Source of the DNA: Cymbidium sinense | Taxonomy: Eukaryota > Streptophyta > Magnoliopsida > Asparagales > Orchidaceae | Length of the DNA stretch: 64,000 nt | Direction of reading: 5' to 3' | Assembly (NCBI GenBank): GCA_021442155.1 | Contig: CM038214.1 | Location: 52,050,514-52,114,513, forward strand | Part shown: positions 25,261 through 36,680 of the stretch, piece by piece | Position numbering within the stretch: the first letter of the stretch is position 1 | Layout: the number at the start of each line of letters is the position of its first letter | Translations under genes and position numbers: made by a program | The notes under the pieces: generated by a model | The model's database searches: none | Seen by the model: only the letters and a program-made list of their open reading frames with translations | What the model was told of the DNA's origin: nothing

Positions 25261-25312
25261 AAAGAAGAAATGTTGAATCTAAATTTGTACTCTTATAAAA
25301 AATTATTTAAAA
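25261..25312 (+). pseudogene. Tail of the glycine-rich RNA-binding protein 3' UTR, copy 4
   Basis: AAAGAAGAAATGTTGAATCT, then AATTTGTACTCTTAT and an A-rich run, matches the same UTR tail as copy 3, about 920 bp further on at the same place in the higher-order unit. Confidence 0.75.
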
Positions 25313-25482
25313 AAAAACTAAATTCTAAATTAAACCCTAAACCCCAAAACCAAACCCAACCTAAATCCTAAAAACCCTAAACCATAAAGCCTAATCTATA
25401 AACCCTATACCCTAAACCCTTAAACCCAAACCCTAAACATAAAACCCTAAACCCTAAAATGCTAAAAGGATACACCAAAACT

Positions 25483-25515
<33 letters not shown>

Positions 25516-26104
25516 TAAACCAAAATAAAATAAAATAAATAAAATAAAATAAAAACATAAACTAAATGAACCTAAATGTAAACCTAAACCTAAAAAATAA
25601 AATAAAATAAAATATAAAAACTAAACTAAAATAAAATAAATAAAAACCTAAACTAAACTAAAAAAAATAAAAAGCCTACATAAAATAAAAGCTAAACCAA
25701 AAATAAAAATATAATAAACTTAAAATAAAATATAATAAAAACAAAATAAAAACCTAACCTAAATAATAAACTTAAAAATAAATAAAAAAATAAAACCTAA
25801 ACCCTAAACTAAAAAAAATAAACCCTAAACCTAAACCTAAAGTAACTAAACTGAAACCAAAACCTAAACTATATAAAATAAAATAAACTAAAAATAAACC
25901 TAAATCTATACTATGAAATAAACCTAAAAGAAAAACCTAAAACATAATCCTAAAAAAATAAAATTAAAATCTAAACATAAACCTAAAAATAAAAAATAAA
26001 ATTGAAACCTAAAAAATAAAATAAAATTGAAACTAAGCTAAAAAAAACCTAAACCTAAACCTAAACATAAAAAATAAACTAAAATAAAAAGACATAAACT
26101 AAAA

Positions 26105-26800
26105 TAAATGTTCATTGGGGATGTGCTATGGTGTAACATTTAATCAAAAGAATGGAATTTTGCATCCAAAATAAATGTTCATTTTTCAACCAAATTTTAT
26201 AAATTTTTTTCATGAAGTGATTCATTTTAAGGTGTAATGTAAGATAATATATTATATGAACGAATATTAAAATATAATGTACATAACAATATAACTTCAC
26301 ATATATATGAATGTGGTGGTGTGTTACTAAATATTATTGTACATTTTAGTATGTTTTACTTTTGTTATAATACATTGGTTCAAAACTCACAAAAAATGTT
26401 AATTTAAAGGTTGAGATTAAAGAATTTGGCCAAATTCATGGCACGCACCAAGATGCAATACCAAAATTATGCTATTTTGTACCATATCTAATAAAATAAA
26501 TAACAATTTTACATCCAAAATGAACATTATTCATATTTTGAGAAAATTTTGTTATTTATTTTTCTAAGTGATTCTAATGAGGTGTAATGTTAGAAAATAT
26601 ATAATATTATTACAAATTATAATATAACATCATATATTATAATATAAAATAGTGTGTTAATTCACACTATAATATGTTTAGCATGATATTGTATAGTTAG
26701 TTTGAGCTTGCACCATCACAAATCATAAAATTTTGATTACAATGTTAAGATGATGTAATTTGAACAAACACATTGTTAGGCTTTTGGTTGAAGTATTAAT
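26105..26800. repeat. AT-rich repeat of element D
   Basis: Closely similar to 7,083-7,770, starting abruptly after array 2 at 'TTCATTGGGGATGTGCTATG'. It contains about two units of the roughly 330-bp AT-rich repeat. The minus-strand frame at 26,112-26,300 is chance. Confidence 0.75.
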
Positions 26801-28517
26801 GGTGTGCAAAAGAGAATAAATAAGATTTTATGAGAGTTCCATGCCATGGACATGGAGGGAGATCCGCTAGGGGATTATACATGCATTAGACATGACATAT
26901 GAGGGGTCTTTGTCGAGGGCTTATAAGAAGAAAATATGTTCGGGAAAAGGTTTGAATTTGATTTGATTATATGATTTATGGAAAGAAGATCAACTGGGGA
27001 TAAGAATTTATAATCCATTAAGGATTAAGATCAAATTGACTTTAATTTGTTTTATATTAATTGATGTAGAGGCATATCTACTAGAGATATGGGCTCGAGT
27101 CTATTGGGGATCAAGTATATGAACCTTCCACTAAGAAAGTAGGTTTAGGCTATTTGCTGAGGATTGGGATTTGAGTTTGATTTCATAGATTTATTTGGGA
27201 ATGTATCCACTGGGGATAAGACAATGGTTGGATTTCTTTGATTTAGACTCTACTGGGAGAGTTGGTTTAATTTGGTTCTACTAGGGAGGTTGGTTTTGAA
27301 TTTGATTTGTTTGCTTGGCTTATTTATATATGATTTAAGGTTCGACTAAGGAGAAGGGTGTGATTTAACTCCACTGAGAAAAATCAAATTGGGTTTAATT
27401 TAATTTGAGTTAATGTATGGACCCTGTCAGTGTGTGATGGACCCACTAAGAAGGGGCAATATCAACCTTGACCTACCTTAAGTTTACAAATCCAAAAGGA
27501 TAGTCTACTGGCTCCAGGGTAGAGCTAGCCAACCTAAGGGGTTACCTTTTGGTGTGCAATGGCTGTGCTAAGAAGAAGGTGTAGTAGACTTACATCTTCT
27601 AAAGCAAGGAACAATCACTAGGGTGACCTGTTGGATGCACAATAAATCAAACCTAACCTATGGCTACTACTGAGTGAATGTCACTGGGGACTTATGTCAA
27701 CTCAAAAGTAGTCTAGATTAATTTTATCTTAATTTCATGTGATTTGATAGTACTTGTTTGGTTTAGTTTGATTTTGAATTGAGGGCATATCCACTAGGGA
27801 TGTGAGCTTCATCAAATTTAATAGATTTAATTTATGGACCATGTTTGTGTGCGATAAGCCCATTGAGAAGGGGCGATATCGCACTTATCCTATCTTAGAT
27901 TTACAAATCCAAAGAGATAATCTATTGGTTGTGGGGTAGAGCTAGCCAACCTAAGGGGTTGCCTTTTGGTGTACATCGGTTGTGCTAGGAAAAAAGCGTA
28001 GCAGACTTACATCTTCTAAAGTAGGGAACAATCACTAGGGTGACCTATTGGTAGCATAAAAAATTGAACCAGACTTAGGGGTGACTATTGAATGATGATC
28101 ATTGGGGACTTATATCAACTCAAGAGTAGTCAAAAGATTCTTATAGGGAGTTTTACTGACACTGCTTGAGAAAAGGTACCGCTAGTGGTGTCCTCCTAAT
28201 CCACAAGTGAATATATATTTTATTTATATGTTTGAGTGGGCCCTATTTGTGTACGAGGGACCACACTGAGAAGGGGCTATGCCAGCCTTTACCTATATCA
28301 AATTTAGTGGACCAAGAGAGAATCTACAAATCCATAGGATGGATTCTCCAACCATAGGGGTGGTTACTAGGAAAGGGGAACTGTTCAATCTGGTAGTAGC
28401 CTAGGTAGTGTCTAAATGGGGTCGCAAAGGATGTGAAACAAATATAGTACCCTTAGGGGAGGTGCTGTTAGGAGCCTTATCTTGAGCCATGGAAAAGAAA
28501 GCTTATAGTTGTATGGA
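26800..28517 (-). repeat. 3' non-coding tandem repeats of element D (partial)
   Basis: Matches 7,770-9,440 beside element B. CTTACATCTTCTAAAG anchors lie near 27,588 and 28,008 (period about 420 bp), with the same GTGTGCAATGG, CCAACCTAAGGGGTT and GGGGACTTATGTCAACTCAA words. It ends abruptly at about 28,517, where LTR-2 begins. The integrase and other genes of this element are absent from the window. Confidence 0.75.
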
Positions 28518-31500
28518 AAAGAAAGCTTTTAAAAATAATTTCAATGGATTTTAAATTATACTTGTCTCTAATTTTAGGTTTTAATGAAAATTTTATTTTG
28601 CTAATTACTTCTTAGTTAATCTTCTGATTAATCCCAAACTTCTTGGTATGTTTTACTGGATGTCCTATACCTCGTCTAATTTCCTTGGGATTTATTTAAA
28701 GCTTAATTCGGGGAATTACAAATATGTTTCTTAGTTACCCTCCTTATTTAATTAAGAATAATTAGGGTTTGGATTAGTGTTTTTAATCCATTATTTAGAT
28801 TTATTAAGGTTAGATCTAGTGGATAAGAGATTTAAGAATAATTTCGGGGCATTTCCCTTAAGACATTCCCTAAACCCCTTTTCTTTCCTTAATCCTCTCT
28901 TAATTAAGGGTTAATTCATTAATTATCCCATTAATTAATTTCTAAAAAATTCTAAAACCTTCCAGAACTTAATTAATCTGCTTTGGGTAGATGCGAAGGT
29001 GTTGAATAGCCTAAGTTCAATTGAGGAAATCAAAACCCAATTCATATGTATGAAGGGGTGTTTTGAAATTACTTAAGCTAAACCCCTTAGCTTAATTAAC
29101 CATTAATCATGAGCCAAATTTCATTAAGCCCTTTTCTTCCTAGGTGCATTGAAAGTTTAAATTCCTTATGTCATCTCATTGGCTCATAATTATTTGGTTA
29201 ATTATACTAAGGTTGTGTAGGTAAGGGTTAATTAATTTGTTTAATTTATACATTAACCTAATCAAAACTTAAAATAAATCTCATCATCTAAAAATTAAAC
29301 AAAAATATCAAACACATGTGAGATTGTGTTAGGAATAGCAAACTCAACTCACATTTTCAAAATTAAATCAAACTTAAGATCAAACAAAAATCACATAGAA
29401 TTAACTTTGATTTAGCTTAAGCCTTATTATTCCATAAGAATGTATTTAGAATTTAATTAAAGTGAATGTGTTTACATGCTTTCATTACTTTGATTCTTTC
29501 CCCAACATGTTAAATTTGTATGTCATGTGGTTTCATACATCCATATTTTTCAAATTCAAATTTAAAAATGAAATTGTTTACTTTATGTCAAATTTGCATG
29601 TGTTGGCTAAAGTAGAAATATGAGTGGCTATTATCACTACTAAATTAAAATTATTTTCAAAACATATAAATCAATTATGAAATCTGAAAGTGTGCAACTT
29701 ATATTTAAATTATAAACTTGCATGTGAAGAAAATATAAGGATGTGCTTAGCAAAGATTTACTTTCTCTTTTATGGCAGTATAGTTTTAAATAGGAGTTGG
29801 TAAGATGTATGGTTCATTTGAAAAGAACCTAACACTTACCTAATTCCATATCCTATTAATTCTTATGCTATTATTTAAGAAAGGTTACCTATGCTTGCAT
29901 ACATAAATTGCATAAACAAAATGAATCAATTAATACAACTTTTGCATTCTTTCTTTACAATATATTTCTTTTTTACACATGTTTGTATTTAAGGAAAGCG
30001 ACATATTAGTTTGGACAACCCCAAGGTTACGAGGCTTTAAGTATCCCTAAGTAGGTCTTTTACCTTACACCTCTGGTCAATAATGGTGATGTACTCATTT
30101 ATGCCTTTCTTACTTTCATGTGTGCATGTGAAATTGGATAAGAAACACTTTTCTACTTAAAGAAAATCATGCATATTAATTTCCAAATTTTCTTAAATGG
30201 ATTACTTAGCATGCATCATAGAGTGTGTTAAATATTCTCACTTGTTTGTATAAATATGCTTAAGACTCATAAATATGCATGTTATACATGTTGAGAAAGA
30301 AATTAAGTGATGTATGTTTTGTGAATTTGGTTCACTTTATTTAATCTTAAAATGCCTTTCTTTTTGAATAGGTTTGTTTAGAATTCATCTAAACATAGGA
30401 TTACTTAAAACACTTAATCAAAATATTCATTAAACAAAACTAAATTGTGAATATACTTTAGAAATTACTTAAGTTAGGGAAGGAAAGAGAAGTTCTCTTC
30501 TCTTTTCCTCTCTTTATAACTTAGTAATTAATTGTAAGATTCACTTGAACTTGAAAAGAACATGAAATAAAATTAACCCAAAGAAATTAGGTAACTTAAA
30601 TGAAACCCTCCTCTAGGTTGAACATGTTTTCATACTTAGAAAATTTAAACCTAAAGCCATAGCTAAGCATACCACACAAACCTTCAAAGAACACACATCA
30701 GCCTAAGTCACCACTTCTAGCTTTAGGTTAGGGCGGTGCATGGTTTGATGTTTTTTTTATTTTGTGATATATGTTTTAAACTGGATGTTAGGATGTAAGC
30801 CCGTAGAATGAATGGTAGGACTATCTTGGTCTAACCATTATTTTTTACATGGGATTATGCTTAAGGGGCGCTATCATAAATAAAAATATAAATGCTTATG
30901 CTTGTAGGTACTTATACCCCTAAGCATAATCCAATAGGCAAGGTGGACTTAGTCACCAATGTGTGGGGTGATAAGTCTAATATACATGCTTGGGATTTGT
31001 GTGGTTTGTTTTATCTAATCTCTATTGTGCAGGTGTTAGTTAGATTTCCACTTTTCCTATTCATGTAAATTTGTGCAATTAGGATTTTAGAATGATTATT
31101 ATGGGGATTAGGATATGCATTGGTCATAAGATCCTATCTTATGCACCATGTGAATCCTTGGAGCATCCACCTTCCAACCATCCAGAAGAAGGAACCAAAG
31201 AAGAAAGAAGAACATGAAAGAAGAAAAAAAGAAAGAAGAAATGAAGCTTAAAGACCCCATAACAATGAATTCCTTGCTTAATTGTAATTTAATTCATTTG
31301 TAATTTGGGTTGTATAAGGGGCAGAGTTCAGCTACCCAATTTATTTTTTGGGTTTGTGCGGTGGTGCCCGACCACAATGGCCTCTTATTCTTTTTTGCAA
31401 TTAGCTTCATAAATTTATTGATGATTTTTTTAGCTTGTGCATTACGTGGCATATTTTGCTTAGTTTCTTCCTTGCTTTATGAATGACCTGGATATGGATT

Positions 31501-32876
31501 ATGCTCATTAGGAAAAAATAAATTTTTTACCAAACATAATAATTCAAAATTAAAAATAAAGAATTCATAACCTCACCTAAAGATTAGGTTTAAATTCAAG
31601 ATAAAAGAATTTGCAACCCCTTAATTAGATGAGTATTTATTTAATAACATCATGTAGAATAACATCTTATTTCACTATTGATTCAAGGGCTTCCACCTTC
31701 ACCAGAGAAACTTGGATTGACCTTTGAGAGCCATGCTGGAAACTCACCTCCTCCCTTCTTGCTGATTTTGGCCAATAACTTTATTTCTCATGCATTAAGC
31801 ATATGAATCCTATTAGCCTGAGTCAAAATAATTGTTCAAAAATGAAAATGAAGTGAAATTTGAATTTCATTAGATTTAGGTCTTTTGAAACATGTCCTTA
31901 CATGATCTAGCCTTTTTAGGGAGTAAGTTTAAAATCTTAATCTCTTTTTAAATAAATAAGAGCCTAGCAATCTTGCATAAGCATAAGATTTATCTACATG
32001 AATTTAAAATTGTAGGATGAGTTAGTTGGCGGCCACCCCCAGGCAATTGTTAGTCCAAACAGTTGAGTGATTTGTTCTCTCTTGCGGAGGCAAACCAAAT
32101 ACCCATTTTCTCTTTAGATTTAGGTTGTGCTTTTGGCCCTCGCCAAAGCTCCATAGATTTAGGTTCTGAGGTTGCTTCTCCCCTTTGTGGGCCAAAAGCT
32201 TAAATCCTCGCCTCTTAGGCATCTCAATAATCTTATGTTATGGAATCATAAGTCCTAAATTTCTAATGAAAAATTCAACTCAAACAAGTTAAATCAATTT
32301 CAAAAATGTAAAGCCCAACCATAGGATAGTTTTAGATGCTTGCTAGGTTTCCAAGCATCGTGGGAATCTCCTACTTATCTTTCTTTTGGCTTCAATAATA
32401 ACTCCCCCTCTTTGATAAATCTAATTTGATCTTCAAAAATATAAAGTAATCAATTGATAGTCCTTTCCTATTGAAATCTTCAAAGATAATGATCATTTAC
32501 CTTAATCGAGAGTATTCCTAATGGATCCCATCCTTTAGGATGTAATTAACTGTGGGGGCTTGCCCCTGTAGGAAACATAATAAACTCAGTTTAAAATAAA
32601 CCTTGCTTTACATTTCCATGTAAAGTAGGGAAGAATCTCTGGTACATATGCAGACCCATCATCCTTAGGAGTCCTTATTGAGGTGATTACGTCCATTAAA
32701 GGGTAGTGACTTCTGTCTTTCGAAATAGTATACTATTCCTTGATGATGTACTTGATCACCTAAATAAGCACATCTGCAGATCTATGTGGCATCCTAAAAA
32801 GATAATTTTTTATATTCTTTCCTTCTCTTTCTAACCAATAGATTTGAAGGTGACTATATGGAAAATTTTCACCACA
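28517..32876 (+). mobile_element. LTR-2: 5'-truncated giant LTR
   Basis: Non-coding DNA in plus orientation, matching LTR-1 from about 17,840 onward and the reverse complement of LTR-3 from about 41,000 down to 36,690. It begins inside the LTR; the first 3 kb or so seen in LTR-1 and LTR-3 are missing. It ends TTTTCACCACA just before a primer-binding site, which fixes the LTR 3' end at about 32,876. Internal landmarks: an ACGAGGCTTTAAG module near 30,030; TATGGGGATTAGGAT near 31,110; a purine tract; GGCGGCCACCCCCAGG near 32,030; and GTGGGGGCTTGCCCC near 32,550. The minus-strand frames at 32,022-32,222 and 32,760-33,005 fall in LTR or leader sequence and match nothing I recognise. Confidence 0.78.
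31183..31246 (+). other. Purine tract in LTR-2
   Basis: About 60 bases almost free of pyrimidines (GAAGAAAGAAGAA-type words). The matching place in LTR-3 (about 38,297-38,355) is a pyrimidine tract in plus-strand reading, so the tract is an old feature of this LTR. It lies inside the LTR, so it is not the polypurine tract that primes plus-strand synthesis. Confidence 0.7.
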
Positions 32877-32884
32877 GATTTTTT

Positions 32885-32906
32885 TGGCGACTCCATTGAG
32901 GATGGA
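32885..32906 (+). promoter_or_regulatory. tRNA primer-binding site after LTR-2
   Basis: TGGCGACTCCATTGAGGATG follows the LTR end by eight bases. The TGGCGACTCC..TGGGGA form is, to my knowledge, the arginine-tRNA-type primer site typical of the Tat/Ogre lineage of plant gypsy elements. It marks LTR-2 as a 5' LTR in plus orientation and gives the direction of the leader and coding DNA to its right. Confidence 0.78.
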
Positions 32907-33119
32907 TCCTCTCTCCATCTTTGATAAATGATCATTGTCTTCAAGCATCGATAGTGGGTTTGTACTTTGGTATGAATCCGAGACTATCTTTCTTTTTGTT
33001 GGCACTTAGCTCATTTCATCCTTAAGTTAAGTTAGCCAACATCTTTAGGTTTTAGGACCACACTTTGTGTTGGTCTTAAAACCCCCGTTGGGTTCTCCAA
33101 TGGGTAAAAAATGAAAATA

Positions 33120-35075
33120 TATAAATAAAATAAATATTTAAAGACTTCCTCCTTATCATTTTTTATGATAAAGAAAGGTTCATTCTAAAATAATAAAGAG
33201 AATAAATTTTCCATAAGAACTTTGCTTTTCAAAAAGCACTCTTTCAAAAATGCACTTAATAAAATATTTTCCACAAAATTTTATTACCCTCATTTAACAA
33301 TTCTCATAATTGTTAAATGTAGGAAATTTCAAAAATAAAACTATCAATCTTTTCCAAAAGCATAAAAGAACATCTTCTTTCAATTTACTTTGCAGAAGAT
33401 TCCATTTTCTAAATAAAATGAACAATCATCTTTACAAAAATCAAAATCATAATCATAAAGTTTTTAAAATGAACACATTAACCTTTCCATTCAATACACT
33501 CACACTTATTGAATGAGAGTTTCATTTTCAATTAAAATTAAATTTTCCAAAAGAATATGTGAACATCTTCATTTAATATACTCAAATATATTAAATAAAG
33601 ATTTCATTCCTAATTAAAAATAACATCATTTTGGAAATCCCACTTAAACATATCTCACATACGATTAAGTTGGAATTCCTCTCTTTCAAAAAATAATAAT
33701 CACACACAAAATAAAAATTTTCACATTTGCAAAAATAAGATTGACCTCCATTCCTACATACCCCAATTTTTTGAATGGAAGTCCTCTTTTCATAAATTAA
33801 AACTTAACAATCATATTTTCAAAATTCAAACACATTTTGGAACTTCATTTAGCATACTCAAATTTGCTAAGTGAAGTCTCCAAATTCAAAACTCAAAATT
33901 TTCAAACACATTTTGGAACTCCATTTAGCAAATTCAAATTTGCTAAGTGAAGTCTCCAAATTCAAATATAAAAAAAAATTTCAATCACATTTTGGAACTT
34001 CACTTAGCATACTCAAATTTGCTAAGTAAAGTTTCCAAATCCAAAAATCAAAAACTTTCAAACACATTTTGAAACTTCACTTAGCATACTCAAATTTATT
34101 AAGAAAAGTTTCCAAATCAAAAATCCAAAAATTTTCAAACAACCTTGGAACTTCCTTTTAGCATATTCAAATTTGCTAAGTGAAGACTCCAAACCCAAAA
34201 TCAAAAAATTTTCAAACATATTTGGAACTTCATCCTTAGCATACCAAATTTGCTAAGTGAAGTCTCCAAAATCAAAACCAAAAATCTTCAAGCACCTTTG
34301 GAACCTCTTTCCTTAGCATACCAAATTTGCTAAGGAGAAGTTTCCATTTTTAAAACCAAAACAAATCAAAAATTTTGAACAAATCTTTTAGAATTTCATT
34401 TAGCATACCAAATTTTCTAAGTGAAATTTCCATTTCACAAAACTAAGTGGGACTTCATCTTTAGCATACCAAATTTTCTAAAGTAAAGTCTCCACTTTCA
34501 ATTAAATCAAGCAAAAAAATGAAACACTTAGGATTTCCTTTGCATACCTAAATTTGCTAAGGATCCTACTTTTTCAAAAATCAAAACATCGAAAAACAAA
34601 TGAAACACTTATGGTATTCTTAGCATTCTTAAATTTGCTAAGAATCCTATTTTCAAAAATCAAACCAAACACACTTGGATTCTTCACTTAGCATACCTAA
34701 ATTTGCTAAGTGAGAATTCCAAATTTCCAAAATCAAAATAAAAATTCACAAAAAGAAATAACCACTTTCTCAAACACTTCACTTAGCATACCCAAATTTG
34801 CTAAATAAGTGAAATTGCAAAATCAATCAAACAAAAACAAAATCAATTAACCCATACTTTAACATACCCAAATTTATTAAAGGAAAGGGTCCTCAAATCA
34901 AAAGAAACTCTAAATTTATACAAACATGAACCTATGGAAGCAACCTTCTTAAAATATTTGAATCCATATTTCAACATACCCAAATTTGTTGAAGTTGGAT
35001 TCAAAATTCCTCTTTCAATTAATATTCTCAAATCCATTTGAACCCCACTTAAAACTTCTAAGTTGTTGGATGTGG
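33120..35075 (+). repeat. Tandem hairpin array in the retrotransposon leader
   Basis: From about 33,830 to 34,830, thirteen units with a mean spacing near 77 bp each carry an inverted repeat. The model unit is ACTTCACTTAGCA, a loop of about ten bases (TACTCAAATT), then TGCTAAGTGAAGT. Examples are at 33,842-33,877, 33,997-34,032, 34,306-34,340, 34,613-34,648 and 34,677-34,720. More diverged hairpins flank them: a perfect 12-bp stem at 33,291-33,319 (CATTTAACAATT/AATTGTTAAATG), 33,488-33,515, a 10-bp stem at 33,571-33,596, 33,743-33,783, about 34,851-34,890 and 34,960-35,002. Several units differ at both sides of the same base pair, so pairing is kept. The spacer words are AAAATTTTCAAACACATTTTGGA and similar. 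Position: between the primer site of LTR-2 and a decayed coding segment. No long coding frame. Confidence 0.85.
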
Positions 35076-35129
35076 GTTCAAATTTCAAATTCAAAATTTG
35101 AAAAAATCTATAAAGATAGAAATCTGATA

Positions 35130-36640
35130 CAAACTCATTTTCTATTGCAGATTCTTACGTCAAGATATAGTAAGTTCGGTTTGAGCTTCTACTTTTTTAT
35201 CTGAAATGAATGGTTCACAGAAGTTCATTTTGACGTTCCCCCATGGTATGGATTTGGCTTTGGACCAAGCCAACTTCCCCCGACTGGACCATACACATCT
35301 GATCCACTTTGGTAGGGGATTCCAGGGAGCTAATATAACAAGTGAGGGCACTCCCCTCACTACGTCGTAGGACCAGGATGCGGTCATTCATCGATTCTAC
35401 CATCGACTCGACATCTCTCGATGAAGAGGAATTCAATCGCAGTCCCACAAGCTTCAGTTATGACATCACCAGTAGTACCAATCCCAATTTCAATATGCCC
35501 TAGAGTTTCCCATGCTGCCCTAGTGAGGGCTAGCACCCTCTCATCTATACCCTTTATGGGTAAGGCTCCCATTATCTTAGGGCTTGCCTCCCCTACTTTT
35601 GAGTATGGGTCTAGCTCTCACTCCATCCATCCTACCCAGACATAGCATAGGTATAAGAATCGCATGACCAAGAGGTACCACACCAGGATGGCTAAGGGGA
35701 TAGAGGTAGCAGCCCGTTCAACTAGTTCCATCCTCTCTCTGGGTCAGACAGAGAGGATGTTAGAAAGATTCTCTCCTCAACTCCTCTAATTGTGTAGCAT
35801 TAGCCAGCAGGTACTAGAAGTAGGAGGTCATACATCAGCCTCTGATCTATCTTACACCATGTAGGCGGAGCTTATGGACGCTCAGAATCTGTAGCTCAGT
35901 TTGATCTCCAATCCATCATCCCCCACAGTGTGGGGAAGCATATCCGTCAAGAGAGGGCTTGAGAGGCCCATACAGCACACATCACCAGTAGGGAGAGATG
36001 GAGGTTCAGCCACCAGTCGGCAGCTTCGATGCTTATTGATTTTCCAACTCGGTGCGCTACTTGCACTGACCATACCGACGACATCCTTCTTACTTGGACT
36101 AGTCATAGGAGGGTAGCTCCTATACATAGAGAGTCGATGGTGTCTCCACCCCACCGCTCTACCCCTCATCTGCCATCACCAATCTAGCTTATGGCATCCC
36201 CAGTTCCATCTAACTCCATGAAGGCCATATCCAAGGAGAAGCGCACCTCGTTGGTGATCTGGCTATGGATAAGGGATCCTACCCCTTCTACACCACCTAT
36301 TGTGGCAAAGACAAGTTCTCCTACTCAACCTTCTACCCTAGTGGTGGTGTAGAAGGAGTGGTGACCCCGAAGCATTATGGTCATCCATTCACTAACTTTG
36401 CCAATACAATAAGATGTGGAGATGGTGACATTTATTGTAGATATGGCATATGATAGTCCAGCTACATAAGTTATAGTGGAACATCCTAGGATTGTTACCC
36501 CTATCATATCTAGTTATAGTAAAGAGTGTCATTCATCTAGCGAGTACAGTCCACATCAGATTGAATATACAATGATAGGAGAGGTTCGGTGCCTCTCAGT
36601 GCAGGATACTGATCGCACTGGTCAACTTAGATTATTTATG
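35130..36640 (+). pseudogene. Decayed coding segment of unknown function (element leader ORF or gag)
   Basis: Base composition changes here to roughly even GC, unlike the AT-rich DNA to the left. Plus-strand frames stay open in pieces. One piece is 35,421-35,645 (rich in Ser, Pro, Val), continuing past a stop with HRYKNRMTKRYHTRMAKGIE. Another is the frame from 36,002 to 36,352, with a single internal TAG (36,185-36,187) and a Ser/Thr/Pro-rich end reading TPSTPPIVAKTSSPTQPSTL. It lies after the primer site and hairpin leader of LTR-2, in the same orientation, where Ogre-type elements carry an extra ORF and then gag. I recognise no conserved domain. The frame at 36,476-36,865 runs from this segment into the antisense of LTR-3 and is probably a chance fusion. 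Confidence 0.5.
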
Positions 36641-36661
36641 CCAATCGTTGGTAGAATAAAT

Positions 36662-36680
36662 TCCTATTGTGGAGTCACCT
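36662..36680 (-). promoter_or_regulatory. Primer-binding-site remnant beside LTR-3
   Basis: The minus-strand reading GGTGACTCCACAATAGGA sits where LTR-2 has GGCGACTCCATTGAGGA. The preceding GATTTGAAA matches LTR-2 at 32,841-32,849. The intervening 35 or so bases present in LTR-2 (including the CACCACA LTR end) are deleted. It therefore points toward the same 3.7-kb centre as the LTR-2 primer site, but from the other side. Confidence 0.6.

Larger units (their letters stand above)
21783..26105 (+). repeat. Degenerate telomere-like array 2
   Basis: A 4.3-kb array of the same make as array 1 and in the same orientation. CCCTAAA-rich blocks occur near 22,200-22,460, 23,285-23,520, 24,385-24,530 and 25,320-25,460. 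They alternate with AAATAAAA/CCTAAAC decay. Each CCCTAAA block is preceded by a marker: the junction motif (CTACTGGTATACTTAATTTT near 22,161; TTATTGGTTTATTAATTT near 23,265) or, in the next two periods, the tail of the glycine-rich protein 3' UTR (24,338 and 25,261). Spacing is about 1,104, 1,075 and 920 bp. The left edge abuts element B gag; the right edge abuts AT-rich repeats of element D. The frame open on the minus strand at 24,081-24,272 is repeat translation. Confidence 0.92.

Noticed and set aside
32022..32222. Minus-strand frame with a plausible basic protein
   Set aside because: It lies inside LTR-2; the counterpart in LTR-3 (37,300-37,510) is broken by indels, so there is no coding conservation.
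33830..34830. CRISPR-like array (regular repeat with spacers)
   Set aside because: Units are diverged inverted repeats in a plant retrotransposon leader, spacers are low-complexity and similar to each other, and no cas genes are present.
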